DNA of 64,000 bases from Agathobacter ruminis (GTDB lineage: Bacteria; Bacillota; Clostridia; Lachnospirales; Lachnospiraceae). Both the position numbers and the translations under genes were made by a program. Location of the stretch: positions 1-64,000 of the forward strand of contig NZ_PDYG01000004.1 of NCBI RefSeq assembly GCF_002735305.1, given 5' to 3'. Shown piece by piece: positions 16,056-25,483 of this stretch (position 1 is the first letter of the stretch; the number at the start of each line of letters is the position of its first letter). The notes beneath the pieces were generated by a model. The model was not told the origin of the DNA and searched no databases. It saw nothing but the letters and a program-made list of their open reading frames with translations.

Positions 16056-16095
16056 GTGACGAAGCGTGACAAGGAATGACAAGGAGCGACGAAAT
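16056..16095. repeat. Four tandem decamers inside attR
   Basis: GTGACGAAGC, GTGACAAGGA, ATGACAAGGA and GCGACGAAAT follow each other without gaps, ending at the lysS stop and 10 bp from attR. Helically phased decamers beside an att site suggest arm-type binding sites of the integrase or its accessory factor. Confidence 0.6.
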
Positions 16096-17687
16096 TATAG
16101 ACTTTTTAACGTAGGGAACAATAACACATCTCTAATCGCCGGCGAATCTGTCAGCAACATCGCAAGACGATCCAGTCCGTAACCGATTCCACCTGTTGGT
16201 GGCATACCAAGCTCGAGTGCGTAGAGGAAGTCTTCATCGGTGTGCTCTGCTTCATCATCTCCGGCTGCTGCATTTGCATCCTGCTGTGCGAAGCGCTCGC
16301 GCTGGTCGATTGGGTCGTTCAGCTCGGAGTAGGCGTTGCACATTTCCCAGGTGTTGCAGAAGAGCTCGAAACGCTCTACCTTGGTTGGGTCATTCGGCTT
16401 CTTCTTGGTCAGCGGGCTGATCTCGATTGGGTGATCGGTGATGAAGGTCGGCTGGATCAGCTCTTTCTCACAATACTCTTCAAAGAAGAGGTTTAAGATG
16501 TCACCCTTCTTGTGACGATCTTCGTACTCGATGTGATGCTCATCGGCAAGTTTCTTTGCAGCTGCATCATCAGCTACTGTATCAAAATCCACACCGGAAT
16601 ACTTCTTGACTGCTTCTGTCATGGTCATGCGGGCAAATGGCTTTCCAAGGTCAATTTCGGTTCCCTGGTAAGTAATCTTGGTGGTGCCGCATACCTTTTC
16701 TGCAAGATAACGGAACATGCTCTCGGTAAGTTCCATCATGCCTTCGTAGTCAGTGTATGCCTGATAAAGTTCCATCAATGTGAATTCCGGATTGTGACGG
16801 GTGTCTACACCTTCGTTACGGAATACACGGCCAATCTCGAATACACGCTCGAGTCCGCCGACAATCAATCTCTTTAAGTAAAGCTCTAAGGAAATACGAA
16901 GCTTTACATCCTCGTCTAATGAGTTGTAATGGGTTTCGAATGGGCGGGCTGCTGCTCCACCTGCATTGTGTACAAGCATTGGTGTTTCAACTTCCATGAA
17001 ACCGCGGTCTGCAAGGAAATTACGGATTTCCTTGATCATAAGGGAACGCTTCACAAATACGTTTCTGCTGTCCTCGTTCATGATCAAATCTACATAGCGC
17101 TGACGATAAATCGCATCGGTATCGGTCAGTCCGTGGAACTTCTCCGGGAGAATCTGAAGACTCTTTGACAAAAGTGTCATGGATTCTGCATGGATAGAAA
17201 TCTCACCAGTCTTGGTACGGAATGCATATCCCTTTACACCGTAGATATCGCCGATGTCGCTCTTTTTGAAGTTTGCATAGGCTTCTTCGCCGATAACATC
17301 GCGGGCTACATAAACCTGAATCTTGCCCTTTAAGTCCTGAATATTGCAAAAAGAAGCTTTTCCCATGACACGCTTGAACAGCATACGGCCTGCGATAGAG
17401 ACCTCGATTGGGTCTGCATCCATAATTGCACGACGCTCATTGTAGTCATCATTTACGACCTGACGAGCCTCAGCTTCATCCATGCCGTCTGTGTTTGGAG
17501 CAACACGACCTGCAAGAAGTTTGGCTTCGTGTGCATTGTACAGTTCCTTGACTTCATCTGAGTGATGCGTCTGATCGTATTTGGTGATAACGAATGGATC
17601 CTGTCCTGCTTCCTGTAAATTTGCTAACTTCTCACGCCGAACCTGTAATAACTGGTTAATATTTTGTCCGTTGTTTTGCTCTGCCAT
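16095..17687 (-). CDS. lysS: Lysyl-tRNA synthetase, class II
   Basis: A 530-residue enzyme that charges tRNA-Lys. The N-terminal OB-fold anticodon-binding domain lies at about 75-180; class II motif 2 (FEIGRVFRNEGVDTRHNPEF region near 275) and motif 3 (GIGYGLDRLAMLL near 505) are intact. Element 1 entered its last codons: the protein now ends FPTLKSL, whereas the original tail FPTLKKSELAFDY is at 2079-2120. Activity should survive because all motifs are upstream. It follows greA, a common clostridial arrangement, with a hairpin between them. Confidence 0.97.
   Translation of the reverse strand: MAEQNNGQNINQLLQVRREKLANLQEAGQDPFVITKYDQTHHSDEVKELYNAHEAKLLAGRVAPNTDGMDEAEARQVVNDDYNERRAIMDADPIEVSIAGRMLFKRVMGKASFCNIQDLKGKIQVYVARDVIGEEAYANFKKSDIGDIYGVKGYAFRTKTGEISIHAESMTLLSKSLQILPEKFHGLTDTDAIYRQRYVDLIMNEDSRNVFVKRSLMIKEIRNFLADRGFMEVETPMLVHNAGGAAARPFETHYNSLDEDVKLRISLELYLKRLIVGGLERVFEIGRVFRNEGVDTRHNPEFTLMELYQAYTDYEGMMELTESMFRYLAEKVCGTTKITYQGTEIDLGKPFARMTMTEAVKKYSGVDFDTVADDAAAKKLADEHHIEYEDRHKKGDILNLFFEEYCEKELIQPTFITDHPIEISPLTKKKPNDPTKVERFELFCNTWEMCNAYSELNDPIDQRERFAQQDANAAAGDDEAEHTDEDFLYALELGMPPTGGIGYGLDRLAMLLTDSPAIRDVLLFPTLKSL
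16105..16118. other. attR of element 1
   Basis: TTTAACGTAGGGAA matches the attL copy TTTAAAGTAGGGAA at 2107-2120 with one mismatch. It lies within the lysS reading frame (FPTLK). The identical core is 16111-16118. Confidence 0.8.
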
Positions 17688-17723
17688 TGGTTTCTCCTTT
17701 TCCTATTTCTTAATTGCCAAAAA

Positions 17724-17751
17724 AGTGCCGAAAACTTTCGCTTCCGGCACT
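17724..17751 (-). terminator. Hairpin between greA and lysS
   Basis: AGTGCCG (17724-17730) pairs with CGGCACT (17745-17751) and is followed on the minus strand by TTTTTT. It ends most greA transcripts, leaving lysS to read-through or its own promoter. Confidence 0.75.
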
Positions 17752-17757
17752 CATATC

Positions 17758-18243
17758 TTACACATCTGATCTTTGAATATCTAATAACTTATAGCTGAAT
17801 GCTCCGGCTTCGGTTTCTACCACTACGGTATCTCCAACCTTCTTGCCGATCAATGCAGCTCCTACAGGTGATTCGTTTGAAATCTTTCCCTTTAAGCTGT
17901 TTGCTTCTGTGGAACCTACGATCTTGTACTCGAGTTCCTCGTTGAATTCAATATCAAAAATCTTAACTTTGCATCCGATGGAAACCTTATCCAAGTCTGC
18001 TTCTTCTTCGACAACGACTTCAGCATTCTTCAAGATTTTCTCGATTTCCTCGATACGCGCCTCGATATCTCTTTGCTCATCCTTTGCTGCATCATATTCT
18101 GCATTCTCGGATAAGTCACCCTGTTCACGTGCCTCTTTAATTTTCTGAGAAATCTCTTTACGCTTGACTACTTTTAAGTCTTCCAGCTCGGCTTCCAGTT
18201 TCTGTAAACCAGCATAAGTTAAAATGTTTTTCTTAGCTTCCAT
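17758..18243 (-). CDS. greA: Transcription elongation factor GreA
   Basis: A 161-residue GreA. The N-terminal coiled coil (residues 1-75, [20 protein letters not shown]) carries the acidic tip [15 protein letters not shown] that enters the RNA polymerase secondary channel and stimulates cleavage of backtracked RNA. The C-terminal FKBP-like domain follows ([21 protein letters not shown]). Normal length. Transcribed from a consensus promoter at 18304-18332. Confidence 0.97.
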   Translation of the reverse strand: MEAKKNILTYAGLQKLEAELEDLKVVKRKEISQKIKEAREQGDLSENAEYDAAKDEQRDIEARIEEIEKILKNAEVVVEEEADLDKVSIGCKVKIFDIEFNEELEYKIVGSTEANSLKGKISNESPVGAALIGKKVGDTVVVETEAGAFSYKLLDIQRSDV

Positions 18244-18303
18244 ATTTTTTCCTTCTCTCGCTCGTCTTACCCTATTTCACTATAGGGTTGCACCAACTAG
18301 AGC

Positions 18304-18332
18304 ATTATAACGAATTCCCGCCTACTTGTCAA
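18304..18332 (-). promoter_or_regulatory. greA promoter
   Basis: Minus strand TTGACA (18327-18332), 17-bp spacer, TATAAT (18304-18309). It matches the vegetative consensus at every position. A CCCTAT/ATAGGG hairpin lies between it and greA. Confidence 0.85.
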
Positions 18333-18341
18333 GATTTGATG

Positions 18342-20432
18342 TTATTCACCAAAGACATGTCTGTAGTAATCATTATCAAGAACACCTGAGCAGTATTTCA
18401 TTTTGTTGCGCACGAGTGTCTTGACATAGTCGATATATTGTTCTTCGTTGTATCCGTATGGGTAAACGACATTGTCGCTCGCCGGTGTAAATTTGCCGGA
18501 AGAAGCGATATAGGTTCCATACTCGGTCTTCCAGTCAAAGCTTACATTGAATACCAATGCTTCTCTGTCTGAGAATACATCGCGACCTACCAGGAGTCTG
18601 GAATCAAAGTCGATTCCGAACAGATTCATCAATGTCGGAAGGATATCGATGGAAGATACCGGTGTGGAAATTTCTACCGGATCGTTCTTCTCCAGACATC
18701 CGCTCCAGATGATGAGACGGTTCTGATCACGAATAATATCATTGTCGATTGACTGTCCATAAAGTTCTGACAGATATGGCATGTTTACGGAATCTCCACC
18801 GTCATCCAATCCGTATGGGAAGTGGTCTGCACTGATTACGATTACCGTGTCATCTGCTTTTCCTGCCTGCTCGAGGCGCTTGATCAGGTGCTCCATTGCA
18901 AGATCGAGTTCGATGTTGCATGCCTTATAGGCTTTGATTGGTTCAGATGCGTCAAGGTCTGCAACTTCGTCTTTGTGCTTGCTTGCCATGTAATTGTCAG
19001 AGAATGTGTAATCACTGTGTCCGCTGACTGACATGTAATATACATTGAAATGATCCTGATTGATATATTCTTCTACGGTTCCCTGAATCATCTCAAGGTC
19101 TGATTCCGGCCAGGTCTTTTTTGGAATATATTTTTCCATTCCGTTTCCGTAACCCATATATCCTTCGGAATATCCAAGGGTATTATGTGTCTTATCGCGG
19201 TCGTAGAATGTGTATGTGTTGTTGTGATATGCCTTGCCCCAGTAGCCAAGCTTGTTCAGCTGCCAGCCCATGGTCATGTAATTTAAGTTGTTTGCGGCAA
19301 CCTTAAATGATTTACCACCGTCTGTCGGCAACATACCAAAGATATTGTTGTATTCTCCACCTGTGGTTCCGGCACTCTCCGGCTGATAGTAGTCGGTGAA
19401 CTGGAATCCCTTGTTGGCCATGCGGTACAAGGTCGGAGTCAGTTTCTCATCAATCGCCTGTGCACTGAATGCCTCTGCTGAGATGAAGATCAGGTTCTTG
19501 TCTTTGAACATTCCGGTATAGGCATTTTTCTTACTCGGGGTTACGGTTGCAACATATTTGTCAAGTGCAGCAAGTGCATCATCGCTTGTGGATTCTGCAA
19601 GTGCGTTGAAATCGATATCTGTTACATTGTCTCCGTATTCCACTACTTCGGTTCCCTGCTGGGTGTCTTCTGTATTCTTCTTGTCCACTACCGGTGCCGG
19701 ATTGGCAGGTGTGTCAAATGATAAGTCGTTATTTCCGCCAAGAATGGAATTCTTGACATCGAGGCGAAGTCCGGTAAAGATACCAAATCGCTCAATTGCG
19801 TGTGTGTAGTTATATTCTTTCTTGTAGGTATTCCATGCGGATGGAATTGCACGTGCCAAAAGCAATGCAACGAGATAGAATACAATTGCGCATACAATGG
19901 TATTGATTCTCTCTTTCCAGATAACTTCTGCGAATTTCTTTGTAAGAATTACGCGTGCAATGATATTGACAATCAATGGTACAAAAAACAGGATGATATG
20001 TGCGATTCCGTTGAAACAGAATATCAGTCGCATAATGGTATTCTGGAATTCTCCAACCGCTCCGCCGGCTCCTCCAAAAATGGTATTGAGATCGTAGAAG
20101 GTGTTGAATTTACCGAATACGAAATATACGATACACATAATCAGGCCTAAAAGTCCGATCACCACTGCTTTTACGATTCCGTATACTTTGCTGTTTGGAA
20201 TCAGTGAAACCAAAAATTCCAGCATCAGACCGTAGCTGATACCAAATAATAATCCAAAAAGCAGGAACATTCCACTGATTTTTCCGACTGTTGAAATCTG
20301 TAAAATGAATTGCAACCACAAAATTGCAACCGGGATTTCAAATGCGCGGAACAATCTTTGCGGACGCTGCTGTCTGAGCTTTCTCCGTTGTTTTCGTTCT
20401 TCTAATCTTGCTGATGATGCACTTGCTGTCAT
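18342..20432 (-). CDS. LTA synthase-like membrane sulfatase
   Basis: A 696-residue membrane protein: basic N-terminus, five transmembrane helices (about 30-215), a Ser/Asp-rich linker (235-310), then an extracellular sulfatase-type catalytic domain (about 320-650). The nucleophile is probably the Thr in ESAGTTGGEY, with metal ligands in the preceding SAEAF segment and in ISADHFPYG. LtaS-family enzymes polymerise glycerophosphate onto lipoteichoic acid or transfer related groups. The exact product here is unknown. RBS AAAAGGAG. Confidence 0.88.
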   Translation of the reverse strand: MTASASSARLEERKQRRKLRQQRPQRLFRAFEIPVAILWLQFILQISTVGKISGMFLLFGLLFGISYGLMLEFLVSLIPNSKVYGIVKAVVIGLLGLIMCIVYFVFGKFNTFYDLNTIFGGAGGAVGEFQNTIMRLIFCFNGIAHIILFFVPLIVNIIARVILTKKFAEVIWKERINTIVCAIVFYLVALLLARAIPSAWNTYKKEYNYTHAIERFGIFTGLRLDVKNSILGGNNDLSFDTPANPAPVVDKKNTEDTQQGTEVVEYGDNVTDIDFNALAESTSDDALAALDKYVATVTPSKKNAYTGMFKDKNLIFISAEAFSAQAIDEKLTPTLYRMANKGFQFTDYYQPESAGTTGGEYNNIFGMLPTDGGKSFKVAANNLNYMTMGWQLNKLGYWGKAYHNNTYTFYDRDKTHNTLGYSEGYMGYGNGMEKYIPKKTWPESDLEMIQGTVEEYINQDHFNVYYMSVSGHSDYTFSDNYMASKHKDEVADLDASEPIKAYKACNIELDLAMEHLIKRLEQAGKADDTVIVISADHFPYGLDDGGDSVNMPYLSELYGQSIDNDIIRDQNRLIIWSGCLEKNDPVEISTPVSSIDILPTLMNLFGIDFDSRLLVGRDVFSDREALVFNVSFDWKTEYGTYIASSGKFTPASDNVVYPYGYNEEQYIDYVKTLVRNKMKYCSGVLDNDYYRHVFGE

Positions 20433-20479
20433 TCCCTTTGATAACTCCTTTTCTATGTTATTCTTTTACACTAATTGCA

Positions 20480-20508
20480 ATAATAACCCCTTTATTTTTG
20501 GAGGTCAA
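20480..20508 (-). promoter_or_regulatory. Promoter of the LtaS-like gene
   Basis: Minus strand TTGACC (20503-20508), 17 bp, TATTAT (20480-20485). It lies in the short gap between dusB and the sulfatase gene. Confidence 0.7.
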
Positions 20509-20523
20509 CCGTTGATTCCTTAA

Positions 20524-21501
20524 TTATTTCTTAAGATGTGCCCATGATTCAATCAGCTCACACAGTTGCTCATAGGTCTCTACATGATTGATTTCATCAC
20601 GCAAACGGGACGAATTCGGATATCCTGTGGTATACCATGCAGCATGTTTTCGAATCTCACGCATGCCCGTAAATTCGCCCTTATATTGCAAAAGCAGTTC
20701 GCCGTGGCGCAAAATCATCGCTGCCACCTCTTCCCGGTCCGGCTTTTCCGTTTGCAGATTCCCTTCCAGAATCTGTGAAAAAATCCATGGATTACCCTGC
20801 GCACCTCTTCCTATCATAAAGCCATCGCAACCGGTCTGTTCATACATGCGGCGCACATCATCCGCGCTCCGGATATCGCCATTGCCGATGACAGGAATGG
20901 AGACGGCTTCTTTGACCCGTCGAATGATGTCCCAGTCTGCTTCTCCGGAATAATATTGCTCACGCGTTCTGCCGTGTACCGCAATCATGGATACGCCGCT
21001 CGCCTCTGCAATCTTTGCAATTTCAACCGCATTGATATGATCATCGTCAAAGCCTTTTCGGATTTTTACGCTCAATGGTTTCTCGATACTCTTTGCCATT
21101 TTGGTCAGGATCTGTTCTACGCGCTTTGGCTCTAACATCAACGCGCTGCCCTCTTTGTTTTTGACAACTTTCGGCACCGGACAACCCATATTGACATCTA
21201 TGATATCAAAGTTGCGTGGCTCAATCCGGTGTGCAATCTCTGCCATGATATCCGGGTCTGAGCCAAACAGTTGCAGCGATACAGGATTTTCTTCCGGATG
21301 CACCTGCATCAGCTCTTCCGTGTTTTTGTTCTTATATAAAATGGCTTTTGCACTGACCATTTCCATACACAGCAATCCCACACCCTGCTCTTTGCACAAC
21401 AAGCGAAATGGCAGGTCGGTTACTCCTGCCATCGGTGCGAGCATCAGATTGTTTTTGAGCTCTACATTTTTGATTGTAAGTGGATGGATGATCTTATTCA
21501 T
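20524..21501 (-). CDS. dusB: tRNA-dihydrouridine synthase
   Basis: A 325-residue FMN-dependent enzyme that reduces uridines in the tRNA D-loop. A TIM barrel spans about 1-240, with LAPMAGVTDLPFR (21-33), the catalytic Cys in NMGCPVPKVVKNKEGSAL, HGRTREQYYSG and the flavin-phosphate motif GNGDI. The start overlaps the previous gene's stop by 8 bases, so it is the last gene of a birA-DUF6145-dusB operon. Confidence 0.95.
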   Translation of the reverse strand: MNKIIHPLTIKNVELKNNLMLAPMAGVTDLPFRLLCKEQGVGLLCMEMVSAKAILYKNKNTEELMQVHPEENPVSLQLFGSDPDIMAEIAHRIEPRNFDIIDVNMGCPVPKVVKNKEGSALMLEPKRVEQILTKMAKSIEKPLSVKIRKGFDDDHINAVEIAKIAEASGVSMIAVHGRTREQYYSGEADWDIIRRVKEAVSIPVIGNGDIRSADDVRRMYEQTGCDGFMIGRGAQGNPWIFSQILEGNLQTEKPDREEVAAMILRHGELLLQYKGEFTGMREIRKHAAWYTTGYPNSSRLRDEINHVETYEQLCELIESWAHLKK

Positions 21502-21835
21502 TCAAATCTACTCCCAATACGGTAATCTTATAATAGTACTCAAGCGCTTCAAACAGCTCTCTTTTTTCATTGCGATACTGTTTGATTTTAAGGACACTTC
21601 CGATTTCATCATACATGAAATCGCTCTCCTGACATGTGGTCTCGAATTCGAGATTGCCGTCCTCGTCAAAATACAGTGTCAAAATACCGCCGATATCCTC
21701 TGTGTAAAGCACACAAAGAATCTGCAGTTCATCTTTCACATTCTTCGGCAGATTCTCAAAGCTGTCATTTAAATAATATTTTTTCTGATATGCGTTTGAT
21801 ACACATAATATTTCTTTCTTTTCAGACATATCCAT
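21494..21835 (-). CDS. DUF6145-like protein
   Basis: A 113-residue soluble protein, mostly beta strands by pattern (LCVLYTEDIGGILTLYFDED; YYYKITVLGVDL). It resembles short uncharacterised proteins that accompany birA and dusB in Lachnospiraceae (recollection of DUF6145). It overlaps birA by 14 bases and dusB by 8 bases, so expression is tightly coupled. No catalytic motif is evident. Confidence 0.65.
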   Translation of the reverse strand: MDMSEKKEILCVSNAYQKKYYLNDSFENLPKNVKDELQILCVLYTEDIGGILTLYFDEDGNLEFETTCQESDFMYDEIGSVLKIKQYRNEKRELFEALEYYYKITVLGVDLNE

Positions 21836-22823
21836 ATATTCCTCTCACTGATACTTCGCCGCTGGCAATTGGTCGCACACAGGTATTCCCATTTGAATCC
21901 GTGGTCTCAACAAGCAATTCCCCCTGTGGGTTAATTCCTCGTGCAATGCCTTCAAATTCTCCTTTTGGGTCCAATACACGCACCTGACGATTGCAATTGA
22001 TCAGACAGGCATTGTATTCCTGCTCCAATGCAGTCAAATCTTCTGTCTGTAAATAGATTTGATAATCATGATAAAATTCTTCCAAAAATGCCGCTATAAT
22101 CTGTGCGCGCTTGAAATGTACGCCTGTTTCCCGGTAGAGCGATGTCGCAGTCTCTTTTATCTCTTCCGGAAAATCCTCATTGTGCACATTGATTCCAATT
22201 CCGATGACAATGTGGTTGATATAGTCTATCTGCGCGCTCATTTCAGTCAGGATGCCGACAACCTTTTTGCCGTTGACCACGATATCATTCGGCCATTTAA
22301 TTTTGACATCGGCCTGCTCCGTCATCCGGCCGATTGCTTTAGCAATTGCCAGTGCCGCTACAAGTGTCAGCATGGAGGCATGGTTTGGCTGTATATCCGG
22401 CTTTATCATCAAAGTCATGAATATTCCCTTGCCGAATGGCGATGACCAGCTACGGCCGCGACGGCCTTTCCCGCTCGTCTGCTCTTCGCTGACAACCAGC
22501 AGACCTGATGGCTGTCCTGCTGTCGCAAGCTCTGCCGCTTTGGTATTGGTCGAATCGATGGTATCAAAAGATAGAATCTCATTACCCATCTCACCGGTCG
22601 GACGTGTTATGGCTGCGCGTATCTCCGCCGCGGTCATGCGATCCGGAGATTCCAGCAGGCGGTATCCTTTGCGCGGTACGGCCTCTATCTCATATCCTTG
22701 TTCTTTCAGTTGGTTGATTACTTTCCAGACTGCCGTACGCGACACATTGAATTCATCACACAATTCCTGACTGGAGACAAATCCTTCGCGTTCATGCAGT
22801 TTTGCAATGATTTTCGTTTTCAT
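21822..22823 (-). CDS. birA: Bifunctional biotin-protein ligase/repressor BirA
   Basis: A 333-residue protein with an N-terminal winged helix (SSQELCDEFNVSRTAVWKVI, about 15-34), the central ligase domain with the biotin-binding loop GKGRRGRSW (near 119-127) and KWPNDIVVNGKKVVGIL, and a C-terminal SH3-like domain. It attaches biotin to carboxylases and represses biotin genes. It is first in an operon with DUF6145 and dusB. Confidence 0.95.
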   Translation of the reverse strand: MKTKIIAKLHEREGFVSSQELCDEFNVSRTAVWKVINQLKEQGYEIEAVPRKGYRLLESPDRMTAAEIRAAITRPTGEMGNEILSFDTIDSTNTKAAELATAGQPSGLLVVSEEQTSGKGRRGRSWSSPFGKGIFMTLMIKPDIQPNHASMLTLVAALAIAKAIGRMTEQADVKIKWPNDIVVNGKKVVGILTEMSAQIDYINHIVIGIGINVHNEDFPEEIKETATSLYRETGVHFKRAQIIAAFLEEFYHDYQIYLQTEDLTALEQEYNACLINCNRQVRVLDPKGEFEGIARGINPQGELLVETTDSNGNTCVRPIASGEVSVRGIYGYV

Positions 22824-22885
22824 ATCGCCTCTATTTTAGCGACTTTTGTCCAAATCTGCAAACTTTTTCTCCCACAGGTGCAAAA

Positions 22886-22914
22886 AAGCCGGAAAACCTG
22901 CGGGCTTTCCGGCT
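22886..22914 (-). terminator. argF terminator
   Basis: AAGCCGGAAA (22886-22895) and TTTCCGGCTT (22905-22914), followed by TTTT on the minus strand, separate argF from birA. Confidence 0.8.
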
Positions 22915-22935
22915 TCTGATCTTTGATCTCATTCG

Positions 22936-23922
22936 TTATTTTAATGTTGCATACATGATGGCCTTGATGCTGTGCATTCTGTTTTCCGCCTCATCGAATA
23001 CCACAGACTGCGGTCCTTCAAATACTTCGTCGGTCACCTCAAGCTCTGCCAGGCCAAACTTTTCATAGACCTGTTTGCCGATGGTGGTATTCAAATCATG
23101 GAAGGCCGGCAGACAGTGCATGAAGATCGCACTCTCCTTTGCATTTTTCATTGCTTCCTGATTGACCTGATATGGCTGCAGATCCTTGATTCTTTCTGCC
23201 CATACTTCTTCCGGCTCGCCCATCGATACCCAGACATCGGTATAGATAACATCCGCATTTTCAGTCGCTTCCTTCACCGATTCCGTCAATGTAATGCTTG
23301 CACCGGTCTGCTGTGCGATGGCCTTGCATTCTGCCACAAGTTCCTGCGACGGAAAATATTTGGCGTTGGTACATGCCACAAAATTCATTCCCAGCTTCGC
23401 ACAGGCAACCATAAGGGAGTTGCCCATATTGTAACGCGCATCACCCATATATACGAATTTGATTCCCGCAAGCTTACCAAATTTTTCGCGAATGGTCAGC
23501 ATATCGGCAATCATCTGCGTCGGATGGAATTCATTGGTCAGTCCGTTCCACACCGGCACCCCGGCATATTTTGCCAGATCCTCGACGATTGTCTGCTCGA
23601 ATCCACGATATTCAATTCCGTCATACATTCTACCCAGGACTCTTGCCGTATCCGCAATGCTTTCCTTTTTGCCAATCTGCGATCCGGACGGATCGAGATA
23701 AGTGACATGCATGCCCAGATCATGTGCTGCCACCTCAAACGAACAACGGGTTCTGGTACTGGTCTTTTCAAAAATCAATGCAATATTTTTGCCTTTTAAC
23801 TCGTCATGTGCAATTCCGTTTTTCTTCTTTGCTTTCAGATCCGCGGATAAATCAATCAACCCTGTGATTTCTTCCGGTGTAAAATCCAAAAGTTTCAGGA
23901 AATTTTTGCCTTTTAAATTCAT
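22936..23922 (-). CDS. argF: Ornithine carbamoyltransferase
   Basis: A 328-residue enzyme that makes citrulline from ornithine and carbamoyl phosphate. The carbamoyl-phosphate loop STRTRCSFE (55-63), the domain-bridging [10 protein letters not shown] and the ornithine-binding HCLPAFHD are all present. Biosynthetic ArgF and catabolic ArcB are similar; with no arc genes nearby the biosynthetic role is more likely. Monocistronic, with a terminator at its end. Confidence 0.95.
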   Translation of the reverse strand: MNLKGKNFLKLLDFTPEEITGLIDLSADLKAKKKNGIAHDELKGKNIALIFEKTSTRTRCSFEVAAHDLGMHVTYLDPSGSQIGKKESIADTARVLGRMYDGIEYRGFEQTIVEDLAKYAGVPVWNGLTNEFHPTQMIADMLTIREKFGKLAGIKFVYMGDARYNMGNSLMVACAKLGMNFVACTNAKYFPSQELVAECKAIAQQTGASITLTESVKEATENADVIYTDVWVSMGEPEEVWAERIKDLQPYQVNQEAMKNAKESAIFMHCLPAFHDLNTTIGKQVYEKFGLAELEVTDEVFEGPQSVVFDEAENRMHSIKAIMYATLK

Positions 23923-24030
23923 ATCTGGTCCCTCCCGTTGTTATTTACTATCTGATATTGCAATATATTACACTTCTTTCAGCAAAAAATCAACCATCTT
24001 TTGCAATTTTATACATTTTGCGAATATAAA

Positions 24031-24057
24031 AACCCGCAAAGACATACTCTGCGGGTT
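24031..24057. terminator. Terminator of the SleB-like gene
   Basis: AACCCGCA (24031-24038) and TGCGGGTT (24050-24057) with A/T runs on both sides. On the minus strand it ends the cell-wall hydrolase transcript before the argF promoter. Confidence 0.8.
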
Positions 24058-24078
24058 TTTTTGATACGGATTAATTTC

Positions 24079-25278
24079 CTAGTCCCAAATATTGTAGAAT
24101 AACATACCGTTGTATTCGATTCCGTCATATCCACAGGATACGCCCTGGAATCCCAGTGCTCCACCGGTATTATCTACTCCTGAAAGTGCTGCGCGTGCAG
24201 CATCGTAGCAACTCTGTGTTGCCGATCCGTTTTCCATTGCGCGTGCAAGGCTTCCGGACCATACCGGACCATACTGTCCCGGCTGATAGATTACATCATG
24301 AATATTATTCGGGAATCTGCTGTCCTTCACACGGTTTACAATTACCGCACCGCATGCGAGCTGACACTGATATCCCTGTCCGCCGGCTTCACGATAAAGC
24401 AATGATGCCAAAAGATATAATTCATCATCCGTATAGTCGATTCCCTCGCCCTGTACGGTATTGACTTTTCTGTAATTCTTTCCGCTATCCGCCTTTTTCG
24501 CTTCTTCGGCCTTCTTTGCAGCTTCAATCTCTGCAATTTCTTCAACGGTCAATGCAGTATCATAGTTCAATGTAACTTTTACATAATCTGCACTGACATA
24601 GCAGGTCTTGTCATCATATACGACAGCTACCCAGCCTGCTACTTCCTTCGCATCGGCATCCACTTTCAGGGATTTGCCTTTGCCAAGTTTCTTTACCACT
24701 TCGCCATCAGCGCTGGCAGACTCACGCACACGTAGTCCGTCAACAGTTGATTTTGCAACGGTATCAAAGTTTTCTTTCGCATAATCATATGCATCTGCCT
24801 CAAAAAGGCAATACTTATTTGACACATAGCCTTCGACATTTCCCGACTTAATCAAAGTCCATGCGTCTCCCTTTTTGACGATCCTGGCAACATTGCCAGT
24901 CGTCATCTTTCCTACAATATCAGCATCTTTTGATGCTTTTTGGCGTACATTCAGGGTTGACTCCCCGATGTTTGCAATCAATCTGGTCTGCCAGAACTTT
25001 TCCTCTTCGGTCAAGGTCTTTGGCTCAGACGCAGTTGTCTGTTCTAAGTCTTCTTTCTCGACTGATACTGTAACTGCTGCAACACTGTTTAAATCTAAAT
25101 TCTCCAAGTAATCAGTAGTGCCGGCATACAAGCTGGTAGCTTCCTGCGATTGATTGGAATCCGCATCAACTGCTGTGTTTGTACTCTGCTCCTTCGCGTT
25201 CCCCAACGCGCTTCCAAGACTCAAAATCCCAGCAAGAACAAGGACAGAAGCACCTTCCAGTAATCTCTTGTTTAACAT
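24079..25278 (-). CDS. Exported SH3-domain cell wall hydrolase (SleB family)
   Basis: A 399-residue secreted protein: signal peptide (1-29, LVLAGILSLGSALG), Ser/Thr-rich linker, two bacterial SH3 domains (about 100-160 with STLNVRQKAS, and 175-235 with DGLRVRESAS), a charged helix (EEIAEIEAAKKAEEAKKA), and a C-terminal SleB/CwlJ-type hydrolase_2 domain (285-399; LYREAGGQGYQCQLACGAVI). SleB-type domains cleave peptidoglycan. The SH3 repeats suggest wall anchoring in growing cells rather than a spore-only role. Confidence 0.88.
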   Translation of the reverse strand: MLNKRLLEGASVLVLAGILSLGSALGNAKEQSTNTAVDADSNQSQEATSLYAGTTDYLENLDLNSVAAVTVSVEKEDLEQTTASEPKTLTEEEKFWQTRLIANIGESTLNVRQKASKDADIVGKMTTGNVARIVKKGDAWTLIKSGNVEGYVSNKYCLFEADAYDYAKENFDTVAKSTVDGLRVRESASADGEVVKKLGKGKSLKVDADAKEVAGWVAVVYDDKTCYVSADYVKVTLNYDTALTVEEIAEIEAAKKAEEAKKADSGKNYRKVNTVQGEGIDYTDDELYLLASLLYREAGGQGYQCQLACGAVIVNRVKDSRFPNNIHDVIYQPGQYGPVWSGSLARAMENGSATQSCYDAARAALSGVDNTGGALGFQGVSCGYDGIEYNGMLFYNIWD

Positions 25279-25417
25279 TCTTCCTCTTTCGACTTTCTCT
25301 TAGATTTTTAAATAATTGTTTCAATTGTTACAATTTTGTTACGCGGTCATTATAACAACAACTTGGCAAATTGTCAAACATGTCAGATTTCTGTCGAATT
25401 TTCGGCTGACTTTTGGC

Positions 25418-25445
25418 TTGTTGCGATTGCGAATTGTGCTATAAT
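25418..25445 (+). promoter_or_regulatory. murG promoter
   Basis: TTGTTG (25418-25423), 16-bp spacer, TATAAT (25440-25445), about 39 bp before the murG ATG. The -35 is only a partial match. Confidence 0.55.
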
Positions 25446-25483
25446 CGTTTCTGTATTCAATTAGAACAGAAAGGATATCTAAT

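Larger units (their letters stand above)
2113..16118. mobile_element. Element 1: integrative mobilizable element in the lysS 3' end
   Basis: About 14.0 kb bounded by GTAGGGAA cores. All genes run leftward: integrase, Xis-like protein, DnaC-like ATPase, RepA_N initiator, unknown 344-residue protein, TnpW, MobL relaxase with candidate oriT, accessory proteins, Nudix-nucleotidyltransferase pair, XRE regulator, ParB, ParA and two DUF6462 proteins. It has relaxase, replication and partition genes but no visible conjugation pore, so it is probably mobilized by another element and may replicate when excised (inference). Insertion replaced the last lysS codons: KKSELAFDY became KSL. Confidence 0.85.

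Noticed and set aside
16095-17687. lysS as a pseudogene because of its changed end
   Set aside because: All catalytic motifs and nearly the full length are intact; only the last nine residues were exchanged for three.
22972-23799. Plus-strand ORF of 275 codons opposite argF
   Set aside because: Shadow of the well-supported ornithine carbamoyltransferase.
25392-25398. TGTCGAA, a Spo0A-box-like heptamer upstream of murG
   Set aside because: A single 7-mer is expected by chance and no second box is nearby.
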